Below, piece by piece: positions 53,232 through 60,734 of a DNA stretch of 64,000 bases. The first letter of the stretch is position 1. Each line of letters starts with the position of its first letter. The DNA comes from Mycobacteriaceae bacterium (lineage in GTDB: Bacteria > Actinomycetota > Actinomycetes > Mycobacteriales > Mycobacteriaceae). The notes under the pieces are model-generated. The model searched no databases and was not told the origin of the DNA. It saw nothing but the letters and a program-made list of their open reading frames with translations. The stretch is from the NCBI GenBank assembly GCA_028726465.1, contig JAQYQB010000012.1:1-64000 (forward strand). The letters run 5' to 3'. The translations under genes were made by a program, and so were the position numbers.

Positions 53232-53776
53232 TCGTCAACACCTTCTCCCCAGGAAGTAAGACCTGCGCGCTGTAGGTCGAGGTCGTCAATGGCTTTCATC
53301 GCGTCGAGGACGGTCATGTAGTCGCCGCCTTCGCGGTAGCGTTCGACGAGCATGTACTGCAGATCGATAGGCGACCAATCAGAATGCCCCGTGATGCGAG
53401 TGATTTCTTCGCGCCTGCGGGCATCGTGGCGGGCAGATTCTTCTTGGCGCTCCCGGGCGTCGCGCCGCTCCCACTGAACCGCGGCGTGGCAATCCCCGAC
53501 GAGGGCGCGAAGCTGCCTAGTCAGCGTCGTGTTAGCTTTCTGAACTTCTCCGAACTTCGCGTCGAGCTCCCGGAACTCGGCCGGGCTGGCAATGATGGCC
53601 TTCTCGTTGATTTTCCGCAGAATGCGATTGTTGTCGGAGATAGCGGCCTGAGCCTTATAAATGGTTTGGCGAAGCTCATGGCTGCTATGATTGGGCTTAT
53701 TCGAGTACATTCCAGTCTCGTTTACTCCCTCGTTGGTGTTGGTGGCACCAGCGGGGGTTTTCTTATTGGTGGTCAA
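53228..53776 (-). CDS. hypothetical coiled-coil protein of the element
   Basis: A 182-residue protein. A disordered N-terminus (TTNKKTPAGATNTNEGVNETG) is followed by a long helix, probably coiled coil (ELRQTIYKAQAAISDNNRILRKINEKAII through TTLTRQLRALVGDC), and a charged segment rich in Arg and Glu. The start is a TTG at 53776 because AAGGAG lies 6 nt upstream, directly after the previous stop; ATG at 53710 is a weaker alternative. A longer in-frame reading runs through the upstream gene. Function unknown. Confidence 0.6.
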   Translation of the reverse strand: MTTNKKTPAGATNTNEGVNETGMYSNKPNHSSHELRQTIYKAQAAISDNNRILRKINEKAIIASPAEFRELDAKFGEVQKANTTLTRQLRALVGDCHAAVQWERRDARERQEESARHDARRREEITRITGHSDWSPIDLQYMLVERYREGGDYMTVLDAMKAIDDLDLQRAGLTSWGEGVDE

Positions 53777-53786
53777 TTTCTTCTCC

Positions 53787-54158
53787 TTAGGCAACGATGT
53801 TTTGCGGTGGCACTGGGGCGTCCGGCGTGCCTGACGGGTGCATCGTGGTGATGTTGTCCGGGCGGTAGCACACACCCTCGGGGTCGGTGATTGCTTGGCC
53901 CTTGTAGTGCAAGCGAACTGGAAGCCCGTTGCTGTAGTGAGTGGCGCGGTGCACGTTGTGATGCATGGATTCTTTGCGGACTGCTTCGCGGATTCCGTCG
54001 AGGATGTAGATAGCGTTCTGCAGGTTTTCGGGCAGCTCGTCGAACTCCGGGCAGTTGCCGTTGATGTCCTGAATTTCCTCGTTAGCGGCGTCCAGGGCGG
54101 CGAGCACACTACTAGCGAGGTAAGCCAGCGAGTCCTGGGGGAGGTACTGTTTCCGCAC
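53787..54158 (-). CDS. hypothetical protein of the element
   Basis: A 123-residue soluble protein. The first half is helical (DSLAYLASSVLAALDAANEEIQDINGNCPEFDELPENLQNAIYILDGIREAV). The second is less regular, with HHNVHRATHYSNGLPVRLHYKGQAITDPEGVCYRPD. No family recognised. The GTG at 54158 directly follows the upstream TAA, with AGGAGGT 8 nt before it, so it is part of the leftward operon. Confidence 0.65.
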   Translation of the reverse strand: MRKQYLPQDSLAYLASSVLAALDAANEEIQDINGNCPEFDELPENLQNAIYILDGIREAVRKESMHHNVHRATHYSNGLPVRLHYKGQAITDPEGVCYRPDNITTMHPSGTPDAPVPPQNIVA

Positions 54159-54362
54159 TTACGCCACCTCCTTCGGCAACTCGTCGGTGCGAGTTCGCAG
54201 CTGAGACTGTTCCCAGTCGAGGATGTCGGCTACACGGTAGAAGACGCCCTTCCCTACCTTGAAGAACTTCGGGCCGTTACCTTTGTAGCGTTGTTGAGCA
54301 AGCGCTCCCTTAGTCATGTGCCAGCGCTCCCCTAGCTGTCCTGGCGTCAAAATGTCATCCAT
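54159..54362 (-). CDS. excisionase/AlpA-like helix-turn-helix protein
   Basis: A 67-residue DNA-binding protein with the layout of AlpA/Xis-type MerR-like domains: LTPGQLGERWHMTKGALAQQRYKGNGPKFFKVGKGVFYRVADILDWEQSQ. It is the first gene of the leftward operon and divergent from the XRE regulator, the usual position of an excisionase or early regulator. AAAGG lies 8 nt before the ATG. Confidence 0.75.
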   Translation of the reverse strand: MDDILTPGQLGERWHMTKGALAQQRYKGNGPKFFKVGKGVFYRVADILDWEQSQLRTRTDELPKEVA

Positions 54363-54478
54363 TGATGAGCCTTTCTCTGGTTCACGTTACACAGTCACGC
54401 GTTCTTGTAGACTGTGTTAAATACAGATAAGCACACCTTTAGCTCACTGTCAATCACCAGATTTTGTAGACTGTAGCC
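54363..54478. promoter_or_regulatory. divergent switch region with ACTGT boxes
   Basis: Between the two divergent regulators, TTGTAGACTGT occurs twice in direct orientation (54405-54415 and 54464-54474). ACACAGTC/GACTGTGT (54389-54396, 54410-54417) forms an inverted repeat, and another ACTGT lies at 54446-54450. The rightmost box contains TAGACT 6 nt before the XRE ATG, a leaderless -10, so a repressor bound there would shut its own promoter. This resembles a phage lysogeny switch. Confidence 0.6.
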
Positions 54479-55177
54479 ATGCAGCAAGAAGTTAAATCAT
54501 TAGCCGAGGTAGTTGGCGAAAACGTAAAACGCCTTCGCGGCGAAAAAAGTATGGAAACCGTAGCTTCTGCAGCCCAGGCCTTCGGCCTAAATTGGTCTGC
54601 AGGCAGTGTCAGCGCGATAGAAAACGGAAACTTCAAAGTCACGATCGAAACCCTGATGGCGCTAACCAGCATTCTCAACAACGAGGAGAATTGGATTCGT
54701 GGCGAAGACGATGTTGAGGCCTATGCATTAGGACCAAAAATCGACGAGCTGTTTAAGTCTGACTCCCCCATTGCTGTCGGAAAAGGCTCCGTCACTACTC
54801 ATTCAGCAATTTTGAAGTGGCTTCACGGCGCCCAATTGGAAACCAAACTAGCCCCAGAAATGGTTTCCGAAGTCCAAAAAATAATCTCGGACTATACCTC
54901 TCGTCTAAAATCACTGAACCTGCCTGAAGGGACAACTTACGGCGATTTACGCACTAAATACCGCAACCCCACAGCGGGCGAAGAACGAGCTGCAAAAAGA
55001 GCTGGCGTTGACGTAATTGAATTGTTGGCATGGTCGGATTCTTTATGGGCAATGCGGTTCGAAGAGCGCCGCGACAAGTTGGCGGGAGAAGGTTCCACGC
55101 CACAAAAGAAGGGGCGCGTAACGCGCAACCTCATCTCTGATATTCAGGCAGCGATGGATTCCGATGGCAAGCATTGA
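54479..55177 (+). CDS. XRE-family regulator (probable element repressor)
   Basis: A 232-residue protein. The N-terminal XRE helix-turn-helix spans about 8-65 (AEVVGENVKRLRGEKSMETVASAAQ...SVSAIENGNFKVTIETLMALTSIL). The remainder is helical and unassigned, without a visible peptidase (LexA/CI) dyad. It is divergent from the leftward operon and overlaps the integrase start by 14 bp. This suggests a repressor that also sets integrase expression. Base composition is AT-rich compared with the flanks. Confidence 0.75.
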   Translation: MQQEVKSLAEVVGENVKRLRGEKSMETVASAAQAFGLNWSAGSVSAIENGNFKVTIETLMALTSILNNEENWIRGEDDVEAYALGPKIDELFKSDSPIAVGKGSVTTHSAILKWLHGAQLETKLAPEMVSEVQKIISDYTSRLKSLNLPEGTTYGDLRTKYRNPTAGEERAAKRAGVDVIELLAWSDSLWAMRFEERRDKLAGEGSTPQKKGRVTRNLISDIQAAMDSDGKH

Positions 55178-56300
55178 GCCTTATTACCTCAAGTACAAAG
55201 AGGGGGACGAGAAAGCCAAGAAGCGCGCTCTGCGATACATGGTGCAATACCGCACCCCAGACCGGAAGCTCACCAAAAAGCGCGGATTTAAGCGCAAAGG
55301 TGACGCACAAGATTTTGCAGACGAGGTCGAACGTACCAAGAAAACCGGTACTTTCATCCATCCCCAAGCCGGTAAGACCGAAGTTTCGAAGGTCTACGAG
55401 CTCTGGCTCCCCTCCCAAGAATCCCTCGCACCTCGCACTAAACGGACCAACCTAAGCACCTATAACGTCCACGTAAAGCCACGGTGGGGTTCCTGGCCCG
55501 TTGATTCCATTACAGCGCCGCATGTACGTAAATGGGTGGCTGACATGCAGTCGGAAGGCAAGAAACGCGACACCATCCTCCGCGCCGTCTATGTCCTCCG
55601 CGCACTGTGCGAAACAGCGGTCGAGTCCCGAATGATTGCCGCTAACCCAGTACAGAAAATTACCGTTAAACGAGAATCAACAGCGCGTCGCGGCTACCTC
55701 ACACCAAAACAAGTTGAAGTCTTAGCGGCAGTCCAGGGCACTGACAACGAGCGGGCAATAATTTACACGATGGCCTATTGCGGGCCACGAATTAGCGAAA
55801 TTGCCGCGCTCAATGTCGAAGACCTAGACGAAAGTACCCACCGACTTCATATCGACAAGGCCATGAAAGATTATGGGGTCATTGGTCCTACGAAAACCTA
55901 TGAGAATCGCCGTGTACCTGTCCCCCGCTTTTTGTTTGAACAGCTAACTGAACTTACTGCCGGCCGCGAACGCAACGCCCCGCTTTTCCTGTCTAAGGAC
56001 GGTCAACGGCTTGATGTTGGAAATTATCGCGCTCGTATTTTTAAGCCAAGCGTCGATGAAGCCAAGAAGAAGTGGAAGGAGGAGGGACACACGGGGGAAT
56101 TTCCTACCGTCCTACCTCACGGGCTGCGCCATACCTGCGCCAGCTTGGCTATTAGCGTTGGCGCGAACGTCAAAGCAGTCCAGGCGCTTCTAGGCCACGA
56201 ATCGGCGGCAGTCACTCTAAACATCTATGCGGATTTGTTCCCGGACGATTTGAACCAAGTTGGAGACGCCTTAAATGCGCTGCATGATGACGTTGAATAA
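55164..56300 (+). CDS. tyrosine site-specific integrase
   Basis: A 378-residue phage-type tyrosine recombinase. An AP2-like arm-binding N-terminus (ALRYMVQYRTPDRKLTKKRGFKRKGDAQDFADEVE) is followed by a SAM-like core-binding domain (about 75-165) and the catalytic domain with Arg209 (GPRISEIAAL), His319 and Arg322 (HGLRHTCASL), His345 (LGHESAAVT) and Tyr355 (NIYADL). All catalytic residues are intact, so it should be active. It lies beside the tRNA-Thr attachment site and between the arm-type repeat and the repressor. The ATG at 55164 lies inside the end of the XRE gene. Confidence 0.95.
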   Translation: MASIEPYYLKYKEGDEKAKKRALRYMVQYRTPDRKLTKKRGFKRKGDAQDFADEVERTKKTGTFIHPQAGKTEVSKVYELWLPSQESLAPRTKRTNLSTYNVHVKPRWGSWPVDSITAPHVRKWVADMQSEGKKRDTILRAVYVLRALCETAVESRMIAANPVQKITVKRESTARRGYLTPKQVEVLAAVQGTDNERAIIYTMAYCGPRISEIAALNVEDLDESTHRLHIDKAMKDYGVIGPTKTYENRRVPVPRFLFEQLTELTAGRERNAPLFLSKDGQRLDVGNYRARIFKPSVDEAKKKWKEEGHTGEFPTVLPHGLRHTCASLAISVGANVKAVQALLGHESAAVTLNIYADLFPDDLNQVGDALNALHDDVE

Positions 56301-56307
56301 CGTCGAG

Positions 56308-56326
56308 GTGTAGCCATTTTGTAGCC
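56308..56326 (+). repeat. right arm-type site
   Basis: GTGTAGCCATTTTGTAGCC is identical to 47818-47836 and begins 8 bp after the integrase stop, 72 bp from the attR core. Sites on both flanks fit P and P' arm binding by the integrase. Confidence 0.7.
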
Positions 56327-56353
56327 ATTTAGGCTATGCCCCCAACGGAGAAG

Positions 56354-56394
56354 AAAGCACCCTATACCGTTATTGCTGGTAAAGGGTGCTTTTT
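56354..56394 (+). terminator. terminator after the integrase
   Basis: AAAGCACCCT (56354-56363) pairs with AGGGTGCTTT (56383-56392) and runs into further Ts. The mirror A tract on the left would also let it act on leftward transcripts, protecting the element from the tRNA promoter. Confidence 0.8.
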
Positions 56395-56398
56395 AGTG

Positions 56399-56441
56399 GA
56401 GCCGCTTGCGAGAATCGAACTCGCGACCTTTTCATTACGAG
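56399..56441. repeat. attR core, 43 bp
   Basis: Identical to 47681-47723; it makes up the 3' part of tRNA-Thr. Integration at this point restores a complete tRNA gene. Confidence 0.92.
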
Positions 56442-56472
56442 TGAAACGCTCTACCGACTGAGCTAAAGCGGC
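56400..56472 (-). tRNA. tRNA-Thr (anticodon CGT)
   Basis: A 73-nt cloverleaf read leftwards from 56472: acceptor GCCGCTT/AAGCGGC, D stem GCTC/GAGC, anticodon stem TTTCA/TGAAA with loop CTCGTAA (anticodon CGT, reading ACG), T stem GCGAG/CTCGC with loop TTCGATT. CCA is not encoded. Its 3' part is the attachment site of the integrated element. Confidence 0.95.
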
Positions 56473-56551
56473 CTGCTGGTACCACAGCAGTACTGTGCAG
56501 CACCGCAAAGTTTAACCTAGCCGGTCCCCAATCGAGAAATCAGGTCGAGCA

Positions 56552-57754
56552 TCAGGCCCCGCAGGCGCGCCGCAGGCGGCCGACCAGCCCGTCGAAGGCG
56601 GTGCCGGGGGCGACGTTGACGGCGATGTGGTTGCGGCAGGTCACGATCGCCTCCTGGCAGGCGACCAGCCCTTCCTCCCCGACGCGCTGGGCCAGCTCCT
56701 GGGCCAGGCCGGAAAAGTCCGGGTGGGTCATCTCCACGTCGGCGCCCACCCGCAGCATGAGCGCGTCGCGGTAGATGCCGGCCAGATCCACCAGCGCCAG
56801 GTCCAGCAGGTCCCGCACCCGGCGGGTGGCCCGCTTCTTCTGGATCTTTTCCAGATCCTTGACCGCCGATCGCACGTCGCGCTGGGCCTTGGCCGCCCCC
56901 TTGCCCTTACCGCCGGCCCCGTAGGCCTTTTCCAGGTCGGCCTTTTCCTTCTCGTCGGCCTCCGCGCCGGCCTCCTTGGACTCCTTCTCAATGGCCTTGA
57001 TTAGGGCGCCGGCGGCCTGGAAGCCCTGGGCGCCCTGGAAAACCTCCTCGGCCAGGTTGATGGACTGGGCGCGGCGCCGCTGGACCGCGGGATCGGTGAC
57101 CAGGCGCCGGGCCCGGCCCACGTGGCGCAGGGAGGTCACGGCGGCCAGCCGGGCATCGGATTCGCCGGCGCCTTCGGCCACCAGCTGGCTCACGATGGCC
57201 TCCGTCGACGGCGCCGGGATGTACAGGTGCCGGCAGCGCGATCGCAGGGTCTGCGAGAAATCCTCCGGGTCCGCCGAGGGCGCCAGCATGACGATGACCG
57301 TGCTGGCCGTGGGCTCCTCGACCGTCTTGAGCAGGGCGTTGGCCGCCCCGTCGGTGAGCCGATCGGCGTTTTCGAAGATGATGACCCGCCAGCGCGCCAC
57401 CGTCGGGCGCGAGGCCGCCTGGCCGATGATGTCGCGGACCGTGTCCACCGCGATCGATAGCTCCTGGGGGCGCAGGTAGACCAAGTCGGTGTGCCGGCCC
57501 TCCTCGAGGATGCCCCGGCAGGACGCGCATTCGCCGCAGCCCAGTTTTTCGCCCCGCTGGCACATCAGCGCCGCGGCGAAGGCGAGCGCAGCCTGGGAGC
57601 GGCCGGCCCCGGGAGGCCCGGTGAACAGCCAGGAATGACTCATCGCGCGGGGGTCTGCCCCCGGCAGACCGCGGGCCCCGGCCGCCGCCCGGAGGATGGT
57701 GTCCCGGACCGCGGGGGTGTCGGCCAACCGCTGTGCCACATCTGGAGTACTCAC
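56552..57754 (-). CDS. holB: DNA polymerase III subunit delta'
   Basis: A 400-residue clamp-loader AAA+ subunit. The P-loop-like LFTGPPGAGRSQAA, the zinc module CQRGEKLGCGECASC, the Walker B-like WRVIIFENADRLTDGAANALLKTVEEP and the sensor SQTLRSRCRHL are present. The C-terminal half includes a Lys/Glu/Ala-rich insertion. The GTG (57754) is chosen because TAGGAT ends 7 nt upstream; an ATG at 57763 overlaps that element. It is divergent from the adenylate cyclase gene with 54 bp between starts. Confidence 0.9.
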   Translation of the reverse strand: MSTPDVAQRLADTPAVRDTILRAAAGARGLPGADPRAMSHSWLFTGPPGAGRSQAALAFAAALMCQRGEKLGCGECASCRGILEEGRHTDLVYLRPQELSIAVDTVRDIIGQAASRPTVARWRVIIFENADRLTDGAANALLKTVEEPTASTVIVMLAPSADPEDFSQTLRSRCRHLYIPAPSTEAIVSQLVAEGAGESDARLAAVTSLRHVGRARRLVTDPAVQRRRAQSINLAEEVFQGAQGFQAAGALIKAIEKESKEAGAEADEKEKADLEKAYGAGGKGKGAAKAQRDVRSAVKDLEKIQKKRATRRVRDLLDLALVDLAGIYRDALMLRVGADVEMTHPDFSGLAQELAQRVGEEGLVACQEAIVTCRNHIAVNVAPGTAFDGLVGRLRRACGA

Positions 57755-57808
57755 CCGCCCCATCCTACTAACCCACAGTGCGGCGGCGAGCGGTTAGAGT
57801 ATTAAGAC

Positions 57809-59341
57809 ATGAGCTCTACTGTGCGGAGACTGCGATGGCTACTGGAGACCCAGTGGCCGATCTATGCCGCCGTCGTCCTCGGGGCTAACATCATCGGGGC
57901 CGTGGCCATCATGATGTTCGTCGCGGTATTCCTGCCCATGCCGGAGATCGCCGAATTCAAGGAGAGCGTGCCGGGCCTGGCCTGGATCGGCGTGCTCTAC
58001 GTGGTCTTCGCGGTCATCGTCGGCATCGCCGTGACCCTGCTGCTGTTTAGGCCGGTGTTGGACTGGCAGCGCAACCCGGACGCGCACGATCCGAACATGG
58101 TGCGCAACCTGGTGCTGCGCATCCCCGTCTACCAGGCCGGGGTGGCGGCCGTGGTCTGGGCCATCGGCATCGTCATTTCCGTGATTCTGACCAGTTCCGT
58201 CGACGGCCGCCTGGGCCTGGTGGTGGGGCTGTCCACCATCCTGGCCGGCATGGTCGTGGTCCTGCTGACCTACCTGCAGGCCGAGCGCCTGGTCCGCCCG
58301 GTCGCCGCCAACGCCCTGGCCCGCCGCTTCGAGGACTCCTCCCTGGAGCCGCCCATCAAGACCCGCCTGACCGCCTCCTGGGCGATGACGGCGGGCGTGC
58401 CCATGCTGGGCATCGTCCTGCTCCTGCTGGGGCAGCGCTCCGGCTTTTTTACCTCCGATGCCGACGACCTCATCCCCGCCATCCTGGTCCTGGCGATCAC
58501 GGCGATGGGCACCGGCTTCATCGGCACCTCCTTCGCCATCATGAGCGTGGTCGATCCCATCCTGGAGCTCCAGGACGCCATCAACCGGGTGCGCCGCGGC
58601 GAGCAGAACGTCGAGGTGGACATCTACGACGGATCCGAGCTGGGCGTGCTGCAGGCCGGCTTCAACGAGATGATGAAGGGCCTGCGGGAGCGCCAGCGGG
58701 TGCGCGACATCTTCGGCCAGTACGTCGGCACCGAGGTTGCCCAGCGCGCTCTGGAGGAAAGCCCGGAGCTGGGCGGCGAGGACCGCAAGGTCGCCGTGCT
58801 GTTCATCGACGTCATCGGTTCGACCACCTTCGCGGTCAACCACACCCCGGAGAAGGTCGTCGAGGAGCTCAACAAGTTCTTCGAGCACGTCGTGACCGTG
58901 GTGCACCACAACCACGGCATCATCAATAAGTTCCAGGGCGACGCGGCCCTGGCGGTCTTCGGCGCCCCCATCAACGTCAACGACTCAACCTCGATGGCCC
59001 TGCAGGCGGCCCGCGAGCTGCGCCAGGAGCTGCGCAACCTGGAGCTGCAGGCCGGCATCGGGGTGGCCGCCGGGCACGTGGTGGCCGGCCACATCGGCGG
59101 CGCCGATCGCTTCGAGTACACCGTCATCGGCGACGCCGTCAACGAGGCCGCCCGCCTGACCGAGCTGGCCAAGGACACCCCGGGCCGCGTGCTCACCAAC
59201 GCCTCGACCCTGCGCACCGCCAACGAGGCGGAGCAGGCCCGCTGGACCTTCATGAAGTCCATCGAGCTGCGCGGGCGCCGCCGCATGACCCAGCTGGCCC
59301 GGCCCATCCGCGCCACCCTGGCCGACCGCGCCGAGCAGTAG
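57809..59341 (+). CDS. cyaB: membrane-bound class III adenylate cyclase
   Basis: A 510-residue protein with six transmembrane helices in the first 250 residues, a HAMP segment (IMSVVDPILELQDAINRVRRGEQNVEVDIYDGSELGVLQAGFNEM) and a C-terminal class III cyclase domain. The latter has VAVLFIDVIGSTTFA (first metal Asp), GDAALAVFGAP (second) and GDAVNEAARLTELA. It should make cAMP, the ligand of GlxR, whose likely site lies between sdhC and ramB here. Order and position next to holB and topA match C. glutamicum cyaB. TAGAGT (57795-57800) lies 8 nt before the ATG. Confidence 0.88.
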   Translation: MSSTVRRLRWLLETQWPIYAAVVLGANIIGAVAIMMFVAVFLPMPEIAEFKESVPGLAWIGVLYVVFAVIVGIAVTLLLFRPVLDWQRNPDAHDPNMVRNLVLRIPVYQAGVAAVVWAIGIVISVILTSSVDGRLGLVVGLSTILAGMVVVLLTYLQAERLVRPVAANALARRFEDSSLEPPIKTRLTASWAMTAGVPMLGIVLLLLGQRSGFFTSDADDLIPAILVLAITAMGTGFIGTSFAIMSVVDPILELQDAINRVRRGEQNVEVDIYDGSELGVLQAGFNEMMKGLRERQRVRDIFGQYVGTEVAQRALEESPELGGEDRKVAVLFIDVIGSTTFAVNHTPEKVVEELNKFFEHVVTVVHHNHGIINKFQGDAALAVFGAPINVNDSTSMALQAARELRQELRNLELQAGIGVAAGHVVAGHIGGADRFEYTVIGDAVNEAARLTELAKDTPGRVLTNASTLRTANEAEQARWTFMKSIELRGRRRMTQLARPIRATLADRAEQ

Positions 59342-59429
59342 CCCGCGCAGTAGCCCGCAACACCGGCCGGGAAAGAGCGCCGGCGACCGCCGCCTGCGCG
59401 GCCGGGGCCATTAAGTTATCTTTTTAGGC

Positions 59430-60734
59430 ATGACTCAACCGACTCATAGGCCCCGCATGGTCGTGCCCGACATCGCCCGCGGGCTGGCCCTGCTGGGAAT
59501 CTGCATCGCCAACATGTCCACCGCCTGGCTGACCCACGGGACCGGACCGGCGGGGATGTTCGGCGGCATCGACGGCGACAGCACGGCCGATAAGGCCGCA
59601 GCGCTGTTCGCCGCGATGTTCGCCCACGACCGCGGGCTGCCGATGTTTTCCACCCTGCTGGGCTTCGGCGTAGGCCTTATCACCATGAGCCTGTGGCGCC
59701 GCGGCTTCCCGCTGCCGGCTACCCGGTCCGTCATCGTCAAGCGCTACGGCCTTCTGGCCGTCTTCGGTCTGGCCCACGGCATCTTCCTGTTCAGCGGCGA
59801 CATCATGATGTTCTACGGCCTGTGCGGCATCCTCATCGCGCTCCTGCTGTCGTTGACCGACAAGGTCTTGCTGCGCATCGCCTACGGCCTGCTCGGGCTG
59901 GTCAGCGTCGGCGGGGCAACCATCGCCGCCCTTGCGGCCTGGCTGCGCGACGATTTTGCCGGCGCCGATCCCTTCAGCGCGGGGGCAACGGCCCCGGCCG
60001 AGACCTTCCTGGGCATGCTGGGCGAGAACCTCATCGTGATGCTGGGCCAGCTGGTCGGAGCCCCGCTGTTTATGCTGATGTACCTGCCGGTGATGCTGGT
60101 CGGCTTCGTCTGGGCCCGCCGGGGCGTGCTCGCCGACGTCGACGCCCACCGCGGCACCCTGCTGGCCTGGACCGGCATCGCCGCCGCCGTCGTGCTACTT
60201 ATCGGGCTGCCCTGGGGGCTGTGCGCCATCGGGGTCCTGCCCGACAACCTCACCCCGGTGTTCGCGGCCCTCAACTTCACCGTCGGCATCCTGAGCGGGC
60301 CTGGCATCCTCGCCGCAGTCGCGCTCGTGCTCAACCCGGTGCAAAAGGCCGTCTCCACCGGCGCGGCGATGCCGCGGTGGCTGTGGCCGTTCAGCGCCCT
60401 GGGCAAGCGCTCGATGAGCGGCTACGTCATGCAGTCCGTCATCCTGCTGGCGCTGACCTTCCCGTTCACCGCCGGCATCGGCGCCGACTTTAGCGCCGCC
60501 CAGATGCTGGGCCTGGCCTTTGTCACCTGGCTTATCACCCTGGTGCTGGCTTGCGTTTTGGAGGCGCTGGGCGCGCCCGGCCCGCTGGAATGGGCCCACC
60601 GGCGCCTGGCCTACGGGCCGACCCGGCGGGCCGAGCTGCCGGCCAAGTACCGCACGCCGCAGGCGCCCGGCACGCCTGACGCGGCCAACTCGCCTACTTC
60701 GACCGGCGAGAACCCGCCTTCACCACGTTCTTAG
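59430..60734 (+). CDS. DUF418 family membrane protein
   Basis: A 434-residue polytopic protein (about ten helices) with the family pattern: DIARGLALLGICIANM at the N-terminus, FSTLLGFGVGL, RYGLLAVFGLAHGIFLFSGDIMMFYGLCGI and, late, GKRSMSGYVMQSVILLAL and GPLEWAHRRLAYG. Function unknown; it may be related to acyltransferase-like membrane proteins. TATCTT (59417-59422) lies 7 nt before the ATG, suggesting a leaderless start. The Pro/Ser-rich end overlaps the 3' end of topA by 41 bp in convergent orientation. Confidence 0.85.
   Translation: MTQPTHRPRMVVPDIARGLALLGICIANMSTAWLTHGTGPAGMFGGIDGDSTADKAAALFAAMFAHDRGLPMFSTLLGFGVGLITMSLWRRGFPLPATRSVIVKRYGLLAVFGLAHGIFLFSGDIMMFYGLCGILIALLLSLTDKVLLRIAYGLLGLVSVGGATIAALAAWLRDDFAGADPFSAGATAPAETFLGMLGENLIVMLGQLVGAPLFMLMYLPVMLVGFVWARRGVLADVDAHRGTLLAWTGIAAAVVLLIGLPWGLCAIGVLPDNLTPVFAALNFTVGILSGPGILAAVALVLNPVQKAVSTGAAMPRWLWPFSALGKRSMSGYVMQSVILLALTFPFTAGIGADFSAAQMLGLAFVTWLITLVLACVLEALGAPGPLEWAHRRLAYGPTRRAELPAKYRTPQAPGTPDAANSPTSTGENPPSPRS

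Larger units (their letters stand above)
47681..56441. mobile_element. integrated satellite-like phage element in tRNA-Thr
   Basis: About 8.72 kb lies between 43-bp direct repeats (47681-47723 and 56399-56441) that copy the 3' part of tRNA-Thr(CGT). It carries, right to left, a tyrosine integrase, an XRE regulator, a divergent operator, an excisionase-like HTH, small genes, a DnaB-N-like protein, a DUF3631 ATPase, further small genes, an HK97-type major capsid protein and a prim-pol-like protein. Base composition is visibly lower in GC than the flanks. No portal, large terminase, protease or tail gene is seen. The organisation recalls phiRv1/phiRv2 of M. tuberculosis and other actinobacterial satellites, so dependence on a helper phage is inferred. 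Confidence 0.88.
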
